A stretch of 8,698 bases of DNA from Clostridiales bacterium. GTDB taxonomy: Bacteria; Bacillota; Clostridia; Oscillospirales; Acutalibacteraceae. The DNA is taken from the NCBI GenBank assembly GCA_019421725.1, contig JAHZES010000003.1, forward strand, positions 23,546 through 32,243, given 5' to 3'. The notes below the pieces were generated by a model that ran no database searches, was not told where the DNA came from, and saw only the letters and a list, made by a program, of their open reading frames with translations. Positions within the stretch are counted from its first letter, which is position 1; each line of letters opens with the position of its first letter. Both the position numbers and the translations under genes were made by a program. Shown piece after piece: positions 1-6,375 of this stretch.

Positions 1-223
1 AAACTCCGAAGCTGATCCCGTTTCGGAATCGGATTTTGCAGAGGCTGACCCGCCCAAGGCGCACCGCGGCCTAACGGCTTTTCTGATCGTTTTGCTTGTC
101 CTTTTAGTATTGCTGACGCTCTGGTTTGGCGCCGGCGTGCTGATGATGTACTCGGTCCTGCCGAAAATTGATTTTGGGTATGGCTGGTTCAACGAACATC
201 TGTTCAATCTGTTTCGCTTTTAA
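1..223 (+). CDS. C-terminal fragment of a single-pass membrane protein of unknown function
   Basis: The open frame enters from the left edge (first whole codon at position 2) and ends at TAA 221-223, leaving 73 residues. The visible part starts with an acidic, Ser/Pro-containing linker of about 20 residues. One strongly hydrophobic membrane segment follows (about residues 23-46, rich in Leu, Val and Phe), then a short aromatic tail containing IDFGYGWFNEHLF. The first three quarters or more of the protein is probably missing, so the family cannot be named. A linker, one membrane helix and a short tail would fit small zinc-ribbon or DUF membrane proteins of Clostridia, but that is a guess. A long hairpin follows the stop codon directly and is probably its terminator. 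Confidence 0.7.
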   Translation, partial: NSEADPVSESDFAEADPPKAHRGLTAFLIVLLVLLVLLTLWFGAGVLMMYSVLPKIDFGYGWFNEHLFNLFRF

Positions 224-235
224 TAAACACTGATA

Positions 236-278
236 CAAAGCACCGTCGGATTTCAACAGGAAATCCGACGGTGCTTTG
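236..278 (+). terminator. 18-bp perfect hairpin, probable terminator of the upstream gene
   Basis: Positions 236-253 (CAAAGCACCGTCGGATTT) are exactly complementary to 261-278 across a 7-nt loop (CAACAGG). The stem starts 12 nt after the upstream stop codon, as expected for an intrinsic terminator. Only three T residues lie near the 3' end, inside the stem (CTTTG), and no free U-run follows, so termination may be leaky. The stem ends 6 nt before the ribosome binding site of the nitroreductase gene. Confidence 0.65.
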
Positions 279-301
279 ATTGCGAAAGGAGTCACAGAAA
301 C

Positions 302-841
302 ATGGAATTTTACGAATTATTACAGCAGCGCAGAAGTATCCGGCATTATGATGCCAGCCGGCCAACCTCTCCGGCCTTAATTCGCCGGATGCTGGAGGCC
401 GCCGCTCTGGCGCCGTCCTGGAAGAATTCTCAAACTGCGCGCTATACCGTCGTTACCTCTCCTGAACTGCTGCAGCGTATCCGTCTCGATGCTCTGCCGG
501 CCTTCAACGCTGCTAATTGCGAAGGCGCAGGCGCGCTGATTGTTACTGGCTTTATCCGGGGACGCTCCGGATTTGACCGCGACGGAACTCCCACCAACGA
601 GCTGGGCGATAGCTGGGGCGCTTACGACCTCGGCCTGCAGAACGAAAATCTGATCCTGCGGGCACGGGAGCTTGGGCTTGACACTTTGATCATGGGAATC
701 CGGGACGAGGCCCTTCTGCGCAAAATGCTGAACATCGACCCCGAGATCGTTATTGTTTCCGTCATTGCAGTCGGATACCGCGCACAGGATGCAGATGCAC
801 CAAAACGCAAGGATGTGGATGAAATCGCCCGCTTTCTTTGA
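302..841 (+). CDS. Nitroreductase-family FMN-dependent oxidoreductase
   Basis: This 179-residue protein belongs to the nitroreductase family: small cytosolic FMN flavoproteins, usually dimeric, that use NAD(P)H to reduce nitroaromatics, quinones or other electron acceptors. The N-terminal RRSIRHY at residues 10-16 is the family's FMN-phosphate-binding signature. APSWKNSQ at 37-44 matches the usual APS-x-x-N-x-Q motif. GLDTLIMGIRD at 125-135 corresponds to the conserved Gly-rich segment near the flavin, and the VIAVGY strand near the C-terminus is also typical. The length is at the short end of the family and there is no ferredoxin extension. The ATG start is supported by AAAGGAG at 285-291, 10 nt upstream. 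I see no promoter between the preceding hairpin and the gene, so it may depend on read-through. The physiological substrate cannot be inferred. Confidence 0.9.
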   Translation: MEFYELLQQRRSIRHYDASRPTSPALIRRMLEAAALAPSWKNSQTARYTVVTSPELLQRIRLDALPAFNAANCEGAGALIVTGFIRGRSGFDRDGTPTNELGDSWGAYDLGLQNENLILRARELGLDTLIMGIRDEALLRKMLNIDPEIVIVSVIAVGYRAQDADAPKRKDVDEIARFL

Positions 842-874
842 AGCGCGCAAGCGTTCTTTGCCGAAAGCATTTGT

Positions 875-900
875 GCGCCGAATCCCGAGATCTCCGGCGC
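875..900. other. Small GC-rich inverted repeat between convergent genes
   Basis: GCGCCG at 875-880 pairs with CGGCGC at 895-900 around a 14-nt loop. It lies between the nitroreductase stop (841) and the stop of the minus-strand Cys-rich peptide (901), so it could help end transcription from either side. Neither flank has a U-run, so I do not call it a true intrinsic terminator. Confidence 0.3.
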
Positions 901-1152
901 TCAAACTTCCGGATGCTGACTGTCTGCACCGCTAAGAAGGTTCTTAACTGTATTTTCTGAACCCGATGTAATGTCCTGATCTGCCGACTCAACGGAAGCG
1001 CCAAAATCCGCACAACCGCACGAACGGCTGCAAGAGCAGCCTTTGCAGCCGCAGCAGCACCCGCCGCTTTTTTGTGTGCGGCGGATGCTGCGCCCGGCAA
1101 AGAACAGCGCGACGCCAAGCGCGCATACGATCAGGAAATCTGCCCAGTTCAT
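901..1152 (-). CDS. FeoB-associated Cys-rich membrane protein
   Basis: This 83-residue peptide has one N-terminal membrane helix (about residues 5-20), a basic RRTQK stop-transfer stretch, and eight cysteines packed into residues 32-47 (CCC, CGC, CSC and CGC patterns). The helix followed by a short Cys cluster is the hallmark of the FeoB-associated Cys-rich membrane protein family, which is typically encoded beside feoB. Its role is unproven; metal binding at the inner mouth of FeoB or electron transfer are the usual proposals. I chose the ATG at 1152 because GGAGGT (complement of 1161-1166) lies 8 nt upstream and the hydrophobic helix starts right after it. The frame stays open further upstream, but that extension looks unrelated. 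The polar, acidic tail of about 35 residues after the Cys cluster is longer than usual for such short peptides. It is the last gene of feo locus 1, 126 nt after feoB. Confidence 0.85.
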   Translation of the reverse strand: MNWADFLIVCALGVALFFAGRSIRRTQKSGGCCCGCKGCSCSRSCGCADFGASVESADQDITSGSENTVKNLLSGADSQHPEV

Positions 1153-1278
1153 ATCGCTGCACCTCCGCTGAAAACAAAAGATGAAATGTGAATTCCGGGC
1201 GTAGACCTTTCGGAAAGAATCCGCATTCGCAAAACAGAAAGACCGCCCTTTCACCGTCGCCAAAAACGTCAGACAATT

Positions 1279-3279
1279 TTAGAACAGGCTGCCGATTTGA
1301 AACATCAGAAACGCCGCCACCCACGCAAACGCGGTTTGGCCGAACGCAACGCCCGCAGCCTGTTTTTTGCTGCCCAGCTCGCGGTTCACCGCCGCAATAG
1401 CGGCAACGCACGGCGTATAAAGCAGCGTAAACACAAGAAAAGCATATGCGGCAAGCGGCGAAAACATTTGCGTCAACACAGGGTAAAGGGCGGTTCCAGA
1501 TGCTCCGGTAAGCACAGCAAAGGTGGAAACAACAGCTTCCTTGGCAGAAAACCCGGTCACCAGCGCACAAACGGCACGCCAATCGCCAAAACCAAGCGGC
1601 GCAAAAACCGGAGCCGCCCAGCGGCCAATTACTGCTAACAGGCTTTGCGAGCTATCGGAAACCATATTGAAATGTGTGTCAAAGGTCTGCAAAAACCAGA
1701 TGACCAGCGTTGCGGCAAAAATAACCGTAAAAGCACGAACCAGAAAATCCTTTGCTTTTTCCCACAGATGCATCAAAACCGTCTTGGGGGACGGCATCCG
1801 ATACGCAGGCAATTCCATCACAAACGGCACCGGCTCTCCGTGGAACACCGTCTTTTTCAGAAGCAGCCCAACCAACACCGCCAACACAATCCCAAGAACA
1901 TAAAGTGAAATCATCACCAGCGCGGCGTGCTCCGGGAAAAAGGCGGCGGCAAAAATACTGTAAACCGGCAGTTTTGCGCTGCAGCTCATAAACGGCGTCA
2001 GCAAAATCGTCATCTTATGGTCACGCTCGCTGGAAAGCGTACGCGTCGCCATAATAGCCGGTACGCTGCACCCGAACCCGATCAGCATCGGAACAAACGA
2101 ACGGCCGGAAAGCCCGATCTTTCGCAGCAGCTGATCCATCACAAAGGCAACGCGCGCCATATAGCCGCTGTCCTCCAGAACAGAAAGAAAGAAAAACAGC
2201 ACTACGATGATCGGCAAAAACGAAAGGACGCTGCCGACACCGGCAAACACACCGTCAATCACCAGAGACTGCAGCGTGGGATTTACGCCGGCCGCCGTGA
2301 GGGCATGATCGGTCAGGGCGGTCAACGAATCTATTCCGAGCGCCATCCAATCGCTGAGCAGCGCCCCAATTACGCCGAAGGTCAGCCAGAAAACCAGCAG
2401 CATTACACCGAGAAAAATCGGAATGGCAAGATATTTGTTGGTCAGTACGCGGTCAATTTTTTCGCTGCGGATCGCTTCGCGCGTTTCTCCCCGCTTGACA
2501 ACGCATTTTGCACAAAGCGACTCTATGTAGCTGTAACGCATATCGGCAAGAGCTGCCTCGCGGTCCGTACCAAGCGTCTGCTCAAGCTCATCGACAATAT
2601 GCTCGATTCCGTCCAATTCATTTTTACTGACCGAAAGCTTTTGGATCATCGGTTCGTCGCCCTCAATCAGCTTGGTAGCAGCAAACCTTTTCGGGACTCC
2701 AATGGCCTGTGCATGATCCTCCACCATATGCCCGATGGAATGAATGGCACGGTGAATGGCGCCGTGACAAAAATCCAGATGCTCCGGGAAAGCTCTGTTT
2801 TTCGCCGTTTCCAGCGCGATGGCGCAAAGCTCGTCAACGCCCTCGTTCCGGCTGGCCGAAATGGGGACGAACGGAATACCAAGCATTTTCGACATTCCCG
2901 GAATATCAATAAAAGTGCCGCTGGTGCGAACCTCATCCATCATATTGAGCGCCACCACCATCGGAATGCCAAGCTCCATGACCTGCAGCGTCAGGTAAAG
3001 GTTGCGCTCCAGATTGGTTGCGTCCACAATATTGATAATGCCGTCCGGGCGTTCGTTGATCAGAAAATCACGCGTGACGATCTCTTCTGAGGTGTATGGC
3101 GAAAGCGAATAAATTCCCGGAAGGTCGACCACCGTCGCGTCGGGATGGCGGCGAATGGTTCCTTCCTTTTTATCAACTGTAACGCCGGGACAATTCCCGA
3201 CATGCTGATTGCTTCCCGTCAATTGGTTAAACAACGTTGTTTTTCCGCAGTTCTGATTGCCAATGAGTCCAAATATCAT
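1279..3279 (-). CDS. feoB: Ferrous iron transport protein B, locus 1 (compact form)
   Basis: FeoB is the membrane permease for ferrous iron, with a cytosolic G-protein domain fused to a polytopic membrane domain. In this 666-residue protein the GTPase motifs are clear: G1 GNQNCGKT at 7-14, the switch threonine in PGVTV (T34), G3 DLPG at 52-55, G4 NMMD at 112-115 and the G5 SAS at about 141-143. A helical cytosolic segment follows up to about residue 280. The first gate motif is GFGCSVP at 401-407 (C404), followed by MSCSAKLPVY with C433; the second gate region contains FSAKEAVVSTF near residues 575-585. The protein ends shortly after its last membrane helix. The loop after the first membrane helix is short, unlike in the second FeoB of this window. 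feoB starts 24 nt after the feoA stop, with only a modest Shine-Dalgarno-like GAAAGG about 14 nt before the ATG, so it is probably co-transcribed and perhaps translationally coupled. The G1 loop has Gln where Pro is common, and Cys replaces the usual aromatic residue before PGVTV. Confidence 0.96.
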   Translation of the reverse strand: MIFGLIGNQNCGKTTLFNQLTGSNQHVGNCPGVTVDKKEGTIRRHPDATVVDLPGIYSLSPYTSEEIVTRDFLINERPDGIINIVDATNLERNLYLTLQVMELGIPMVVALNMMDEVRTSGTFIDIPGMSKMLGIPFVPISASRNEGVDELCAIALETAKNRAFPEHLDFCHGAIHRAIHSIGHMVEDHAQAIGVPKRFAATKLIEGDEPMIQKLSVSKNELDGIEHIVDELEQTLGTDREAALADMRYSYIESLCAKCVVKRGETREAIRSEKIDRVLTNKYLAIPIFLGVMLLVFWLTFGVIGALLSDWMALGIDSLTALTDHALTAAGVNPTLQSLVIDGVFAGVGSVLSFLPIIVVLFFFLSVLEDSGYMARVAFVMDQLLRKIGLSGRSFVPMLIGFGCSVPAIMATRTLSSERDHKMTILLTPFMSCSAKLPVYSIFAAAFFPEHAALVMISLYVLGIVLAVLVGLLLKKTVFHGEPVPFVMELPAYRMPSPKTVLMHLWEKAKDFLVRAFTVIFAATLVIWFLQTFDTHFNMVSDSSQSLLAVIGRWAAPVFAPLGFGDWRAVCALVTGFSAKEAVVSTFAVLTGASGTALYPVLTQMFSPLAAYAFLVFTLLYTPCVAAIAAVNRELGSKKQAAGVAFGQTAFAWVAAFLMFQIGSLF

Positions 3280-3303
3280 TCCGGTTGACCAGCCTTTCGC
3301 CCT

Positions 3304-3543
3304 TTATTTTTCCTGTTCGTCGTCCTTCTGCAGTACGATCTGTTTCGCATCCTCCAGCCGCAGCGTCAGCTCATATCCGCGCAGCCGGATTTCAATCGGA
3401 TCCCCTAAGGGCGCGGCCTTGCGCAGGGTAATTCGAGTCCGCGGAGTGATCCCCATGTCCAGCAGACGGCGGCGAAGCGCCCCCTGTCCGTTTACCGCAG
3501 TCACTACTCCACTCTGCCCGATCTTCAGTTCATTCAGTGTCAC
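3304..3543 (-). CDS. feoA: Ferrous iron transport protein A, locus 1
   Basis: FeoA is a small cytosolic SH3-like protein thought to bind FeoB and support its activity. This 79-residue protein has the standard core: RRRLLDMGITP at 24-34, APLGDPIEI at 44-52 and RGYELTLR at 55-62. A charged tail follows (DDEQEK). The start is GTG at 3543, the only well-placed codon giving the usual N-terminus (MTLNELKIG). A GGGG stretch in the leader lies about 8 nt upstream and serves as a weak ribosome binding site. An ATG a few bases further upstream is in another frame and stops after six codons. It is the first gene of locus 1, about 100 nt downstream of the predicted transcription start, and its leader contains an operator-like palindrome. 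It closely resembles the second FeoA of locus 2. Confidence 0.93.
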   Translation of the reverse strand: MTLNELKIGQSGVVTAVNGQGALRRRLLDMGITPRTRITLRKAAPLGDPIEIRLRGYELTLRLEDAKQIVLQKDDEQEK

Positions 3544-3622
3544 AGTACATACCCCGTTTCCCTTTTATCCTTTAACCTCTAACCCCCCGCCGGCCTTGTT
3601 CAAAATGCCGCTCCGGAACAAT

Positions 3623-3638
3623 GTTAGCCTAGACTAAT
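3623..3638. promoter_or_regulatory. Operator-like palindrome of feo locus 1
   Basis: The sequence GTTAGCCTAGACTAAT contains a near-perfect 14-bp palindrome (TTAGCCT/AGACTAA, one mismatch). It lies about +8 to +23 from the start expected for the minus-strand promoter at 3653-3680, a classic position for repression. The same element appears three times at feo locus 2. It does not resemble a Fur box. The pattern of TTAG and CTAA arms suggests a DtxR/IdeR/MntR-type iron or manganese repressor, which is an inference. Confidence 0.7.
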
Positions 3639-3652
3639 TTATTTATGCCAAC

Positions 3653-3680
3653 ATTATACCATGCGCTCCTTTTCTGTCAA
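3653..3680 (-). promoter_or_regulatory. Sigma-A promoter of feo locus 1
   Basis: Read on the minus strand there is a perfect TTGACA (-35, complement of 3675-3680), a 16-bp spacer and a perfect TATAAT (-10, complement of 3653-3658). The region just upstream (3681-3710) is very AT-rich with A/T tracts, like an UP element. The predicted start is near 3646, giving a leader of about 100 nt before feoA. Such a strong promoter would need repression, consistent with the palindrome placed directly downstream. Confidence 0.85.
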
Positions 3681-3738
3681 GCGCTCAAAAATATTTTGCA
3701 AAAATAATTGCATTCGGCCAGTTTTCCCTTATAATCTT

Positions 3739-3767
3739 TTGACTTTTGACTTTCATTCTGATAAAAT
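3739..3767 (+). promoter_or_regulatory. Promoter of tRNA-Leu
   Basis: TTGACT (3739-3744), a 17-bp spacer and TAAAAT (3762-3767) form a good sigma-A promoter. Transcription would start near 3774, about 5 nt before the mature tRNA 5' end. It diverges from the feo locus 1 promoter. Confidence 0.75.
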
Positions 3768-3778
3768 ACTAGTGTTAA

Positions 3779-3861
3779 GCGGGGATGGCGGAATTGGCAG
3801 ACGCGCCGGTCTTAGGAGCCGGTTCCTCGGAGTGTGGGTTCAAATCCCATTCCCCGCACCA
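3779..3861 (+). tRNA. tRNA-Leu, anticodon UAG
   Basis: The 83-nt sequence folds as a class II tRNA. The acceptor stem is GCGGGGA (3779-3785) with TCCCCGC (3851-3857), followed by discriminator A and an encoded CCA (3859-3861). The D arm contains AATTGGCAGA. The anticodon stem CCGGT/GCCGG flanks the loop CTTAGGA, with anticodon TAG at 3813-3815. A long variable arm (TTCCTCGGAGT) and a T arm GTGGG-TTCAAAT-CCCAT complete the fold. The long variable arm and the UAG anticodon identify leucine, reading CUN codons, chiefly CUA. Confidence 0.96.
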
Positions 3862-3867
3862 CAATAT

Positions 3868-3900
3868 CCACTTTTGCCCTCCCAGCAAAGGTGGTTTTTT
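3868..3900 (+). terminator. Intrinsic terminator of tRNA-Leu
   Basis: CCACTTTTGC (3868-3877) pairs with GCAAAGGTGG (3885-3894), a 10-bp stem with one G-U pair, around the 7-nt loop CCTCCCA. Six T residues follow at 3895-3900. It lies 6 nt after the tRNA CCA end, so the tRNA is a single-gene unit. Confidence 0.9.
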
Positions 3901-3949
3901 AATAAACGAAACCGCTTTGGGCAACCGGGCGACAGGAGACTATCAGAGA

Positions 3950-4991
3950 ATGCGTACAAGATCCATTTTTTCAAATATTGATTTGACACAGGGAAGTATC
4001 TCAAAGGGAATATTGAAATTTGCTCTTCCACTGATGCTCGGCAATGTGATGCAGCAACTGTATCACATTGTTGATACACTGGTGGTGGGAAGGTATATCG
4101 GGAACCACGCCTTAGCTGCAGTCGGTTCCGCTTACACCCTAACGGTTTTGATTACCTCTGTCATATCCGGGCCATGCATGGGCAGCGGCACCTGGATTGC
4201 TATGCAATACGGCCAAAAAGACGATTTTAATATGAAGTGCTCGTGTTTTCAGTCTTTTGTCGGAATTGCCGCGGTAACGGCAGGAATCCATCTGCTTGTA
4301 TCCTGCACCATTGGTCCGATTGCTGCATTCATGCAAATTCCTTCAGAAGTGAGAGACGATTTTTTACAATATTCAGGCATCCTCTTTTAGGGAATTCCAG
4401 CGGTGTTTCTTTACAACTATTTTGCCAATCTGCTTCGCGCTACGGGAAATGCGTCGATCCCGTTATGTCTATCGTCGTCTCAACAGTTTCCAATATTCTT
4501 CTTGACCTGACGTTTGTGCTGAGGCTGAGTATGGGAGTGCGCGGCGCCGGGCAGCAGTGCCGCATTCGGAAGGGCTCCCGCCTGTCCGTTGCCATGGTCG
4601 TCGGTTTCTGTATCCTCATCAGCGCTTTTGTGTGCGTCCATGCCGAAAGCCTGATGCAGCTTTTTTTGAAACTCGATCAGACAGATATCATTGCTGCCGG
4701 ATGTAACTATCTTCGTATAGAAGGAGCCTGCTACATAGGGATCGGTCTTTTGTTTTTATTAAATATAGGTATTTCCGGGCAATCAAGCGTCCCTTTATTT
4801 CATTGGTGCTGACGGTTGTCTCCCTCGGCACCAGAGTCATCCTCGCCGCCCGGCTTTCCCACATTCCCTCCTTCGGTGTCAACGGGATATGGCTCTCGAT
4901 ACCGGCGGGCTGGTTATTGGCCGATCTTCTCGGCGGAATATGCGTCAAAGCTTGCCGCCCCGTTGGGCTAAACGGAAGCAACGGGAAATAA
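3950..4991 (+). pseudogene. Decayed MATE-family multidrug/Na+ antiporter
   Basis: Intact MATE proteins are about 450-residue, 12-helix exporters driven by Na+ or H+. Here the reading is broken into pieces. The N-terminal part starts at ATG 3950 (AGGAG at 3934-3938) with SKGILKFALPLMLGNVMQQL and VDTLVVGRYIG, typical of the family, and stops at TAG 4388-4390. The same frame continues beyond the stop as GIPAVFLYNYFANLLRATGN, so this is a nonsense mutation. Near 4465-4470 the reading moves to a second frame (VSTVSNILLDL). At about 4540-4556 MGVRGAG runs directly into QQCRIRKG, which normally belongs after a later helix of the second half. A large internal part therefore appears deleted. A second frameshift near 4757-4764 leads to the C-terminal part (IKRPFISLVLTVVSLGTR, ending at TAA 4989-4991). 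With one stop, two frameshifts and a deletion, function is very unlikely. Confidence 0.9.
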
Positions 4992-5025
4992 AACCTCTGA
5001 TTCTTTAAATACAGCGCCGTGTTTT

Positions 5026-5043
5026 CTCCGCATTTTTGCGGAG
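5026..5043. other. Small perfect hairpin after the MATE remnant
   Basis: CTCCGCA (5026-5032) and TGCGGAG (5037-5043) form a 7-bp stem with a TTTT loop. It lies 35 nt after the pseudogene's last stop, where a terminator would be expected. There is no U-run on the 3' side in either direction, so its role is unclear. A second short hairpin (TCCGGC/GCCGGA, 5111-5126) precedes the next gene's ribosome binding site. Confidence 0.35.
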
Positions 5044-5157
5044 GCACCGTGTGAAATAATTTGCGGTTTTGCGGTAAAGATAAGTTTAAAAAGCACCCTT
5101 GACAGCCTTTTCCGGCGCCTGCCGGAGCTGCAGAAAACAACAGGAGGAGGAACTCAC

Positions 5158-6132
5158 ATGTGTACGGCAGCCACTTACAAAACAAAAGACTTCTATTTCG
5201 GTCGAACGCTGGACTACGAATTTTCCTACGGCGACGAGGTCACTGTAACGCCGCGCAGCTATTCTTTCGCACTTCGTCATATGCCGGCCATGGAACAGCA
5301 TTATGCCATCATCGGTGTCGCTCATGTTGCAGAGGATTACCCGCTTTATTATGATGCCGTAAACGAAAAGGGATTGGGGATCGCCGGCCTCAATTTTGTT
5401 GGAAACGCGGACTACAAGCCCTTTGCACCGGGGAAGGATAACATCGCACAATTTGAACTGATTCCGTGGCTTCTCGGTCAGTGCGCTACCGTAAAAGAAG
5501 CAAAATTGCTGATCGAAAAAATCAACCTGACCGACACACCCTTTTGCCCAAGCCTGCCTTTGGCGCAGCTGCATTGGCTGATTGCCGACAAAGACGAGGC
5601 GATCACCGTGGAAGCCGTCAAGGATGGAATTCATGTTTACCGTAACCCCGTCGGTGTTCTGACGAACAACCCTCCGTTTGAACAGCAGCTGTTTCAGCTC
5701 AACAATTATCTTCACCTGTCCCGAAGGTCCCCTGAAAATCTCTTTTCCGATAAGCTGCATCTGCGCGCATACAGCCGCGGCATGGGCGCTCTGGGGCTTC
5801 CGGGCGACCTTTCCTCTCAATCCCGGTTTGTACGCGCCGCCTTTACCAAAATGAACGCTGTATCCGGCGATTCCGAGCTTGAAAGCGTCGGGCAGTTTTT
5901 TCATATTCTAGGCTCCGTTGAACAGCAAAGAGGGTGCTGCGAAGTGGAAAACGGCGCCTATGAAATAACGATCTATACGTCGTGCTGCAACGCAAGCCGT
6001 GGGATTTATTATTACACCAGCTACGACAACCGCCAAATTACGGCGGTAGATCTGCATCGGGAAAACCTGGACGGAAAGCAGCTGATTCGGTATCCCATGA
6101 TTCGCGGAGAACACATTAACTGGCAAAATTAA
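5158..6132 (+). CDS. bsh: Choloylglycine hydrolase family protein, likely bile salt hydrolase
   Basis: Proteins of this Ntn-hydrolase family cleave amide bonds. Bile salt hydrolases release glycine or taurine from conjugated bile acids, while penicillin V acylases are close relatives. The 324-residue length matches the family. MCTAAT places the catalytic Cys at position 2, exposed after Met removal. FGRTLDYEFSY follows, with the conserved Arg16 and Asp19. GLNF contains Asn79, LTNNPPF at 168-174 carries the conserved Asn, and SRFVRAAF at 222-229 the conserved Arg. These correspond to the known catalytic set Cys2, Arg18, Asp21, Asn82, Asn175 and Arg228. No signal peptide is present, so it acts in the cytosol. 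AGGAGGAGG at 5142-5150 is an excellent ribosome binding site 7 nt before the ATG, and a strong terminator follows the gene, so it appears monocistronic. I found no convincing promoter; a TTGACA at 5099-5104 lacks a -10 partner. Bile salt cleavage is the most likely activity, but another acyl amide cannot be excluded. Confidence 0.9.
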   Translation: MCTAATYKTKDFYFGRTLDYEFSYGDEVTVTPRSYSFALRHMPAMEQHYAIIGVAHVAEDYPLYYDAVNEKGLGIAGLNFVGNADYKPFAPGKDNIAQFELIPWLLGQCATVKEAKLLIEKINLTDTPFCPSLPLAQLHWLIADKDEAITVEAVKDGIHVYRNPVGVLTNNPPFEQQLFQLNNYLHLSRRSPENLFSDKLHLRAYSRGMGALGLPGDLSSQSRFVRAAFTKMNAVSGDSELESVGQFFHILGSVEQQRGCCEVENGAYEITIYTSCCNASRGIYYYTSYDNRQITAVDLHRENLDGKQLIRYPMIRGEHINWQN

Positions 6133-6145
6133 CGCAGCAAACCCT

Positions 6146-6170
6146 GATCCGGCGGTGCCGGATCTTTTTT
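6146..6170 (+). terminator. Intrinsic terminator of the bile salt hydrolase gene
   Basis: GATCCGGC (6146-6153) and GCCGGATC (6157-6164) form a perfect 8-bp stem around a GGT loop, followed by six T residues (6165-6170) and another T-rich stretch. It lies 13 nt after the stop codon. Confidence 0.93.
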
Positions 6171-6278
6171 ATTTTTAAAAAGCCCGTTCCCACACAACGC
6201 AAGCAGCTTTTCCGTAAGGCCAAAAACTGCGGCCGCCTTCGTTTTCTGTTTGTGTTGGCGGTATTGCACAAATCATCT

Positions 6279-6294
6279 GTTAGCTTACGCTAAC
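6279..6294. promoter_or_regulatory. Distal operator-like palindrome of feo locus 2
   Basis: GTTAGCTTACGCTAAC has perfect 6-bp arms (GTTAGC/GCTAAC) around TTAC. It is the most symmetrical copy of the element shared by both feo loci. It lies 45 bp upstream of the -35 box of the main promoter. A weak second promoter (TGTTAG at 6278-6283, TATAAA at 6301-6306) could overlap it, but this is speculative. Alternatively it supports cooperative binding with the two downstream copies. Between the hydrolase terminator and this site (6171-6278) I see nothing recognisable. Confidence 0.65.
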
Positions 6295-6338
6295 AAGAAA
6301 TATAAAATGCTGAAATTGAACGAAAAGGGAAAAAACGC

Positions 6339-6368
6339 TTGACATTATCGGTTAGCGGATGCTAATAT
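6339..6368 (+). promoter_or_regulatory. Sigma-A promoter of feo locus 2
   Basis: A perfect TTGACA at 6339-6344 is followed, after an 18-bp spacer, by TAATAT at 6363-6368. A TG one base upstream of that box (6360-6361) makes it an extended -10. The predicted start is near 6375, giving a leader of about 87 nt before the first feoA. Operator copies cover the spacer/-10 and the start site. Confidence 0.7.
6351..6366. promoter_or_regulatory. Operator-like palindrome over the -10 region of feo locus 2
   Basis: GTTAGCGGATGCTAAT has perfect TTAGC/GCTAA arms around GGAT. It occupies the spacer and the first bases of the -10 box at 6363-6368, so a bound protein would exclude RNA polymerase. Confidence 0.7.
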
Positions 6369-6375
6369 GTATGCG

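Noticed and set aside
1927..3090. A 387-codon open frame on the plus strand
   Set aside because: It lies wholly antisense to feoB of locus 1, has a basic, low-complexity composition with no recognisable domain, and is a by-product of that gene's codon pattern.
3596..3621. TTGTTC/GAACAA inverted repeat in the feo locus 1 leader as a riboswitch or second operator
   Set aside because: Only 6 bp with a 14-nt loop and no further structure; it could easily be chance.
3623..3638. The feo palindromes as Fur boxes
   Set aside because: They lack the GATAAT/ATTATC-type arms of the Fur consensus; the TTAG/CTAA arms fit a DtxR-type regulator better.
3785..3949. An upstream in-frame extension of the MATE N-terminus starting inside the tRNA
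   Set aside because: It would run through the tRNA and its terminator; the ATG at 3950 has a ribosome binding site and gives the normal family N-terminus.
5026..5043. Hairpin after the MATE remnant as an intrinsic terminator
   Set aside because: The stem is perfect, but no U-run follows it on either strand.
5099..5104. TTGACA upstream of the bile salt hydrolase gene as a -35 box
   Set aside because: At 16-18 bp downstream the sequence is GC-rich (near CCGGAG) with no -10-like hexamer.
5086..5904. A 272-codon open frame on the minus strand
   Set aside because: It is antisense to the bile salt hydrolase gene, whose motifs, ribosome binding site and terminator are all clear on the plus strand.
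3779..6278. A tRNA-Leu-anchored genomic island (tRNA, MATE remnant and hydrolase between the two feo loci)
   Set aside because: I see no integrase gene and no second copy of the tRNA 3' end that could be an attachment site, so there is no direct support.
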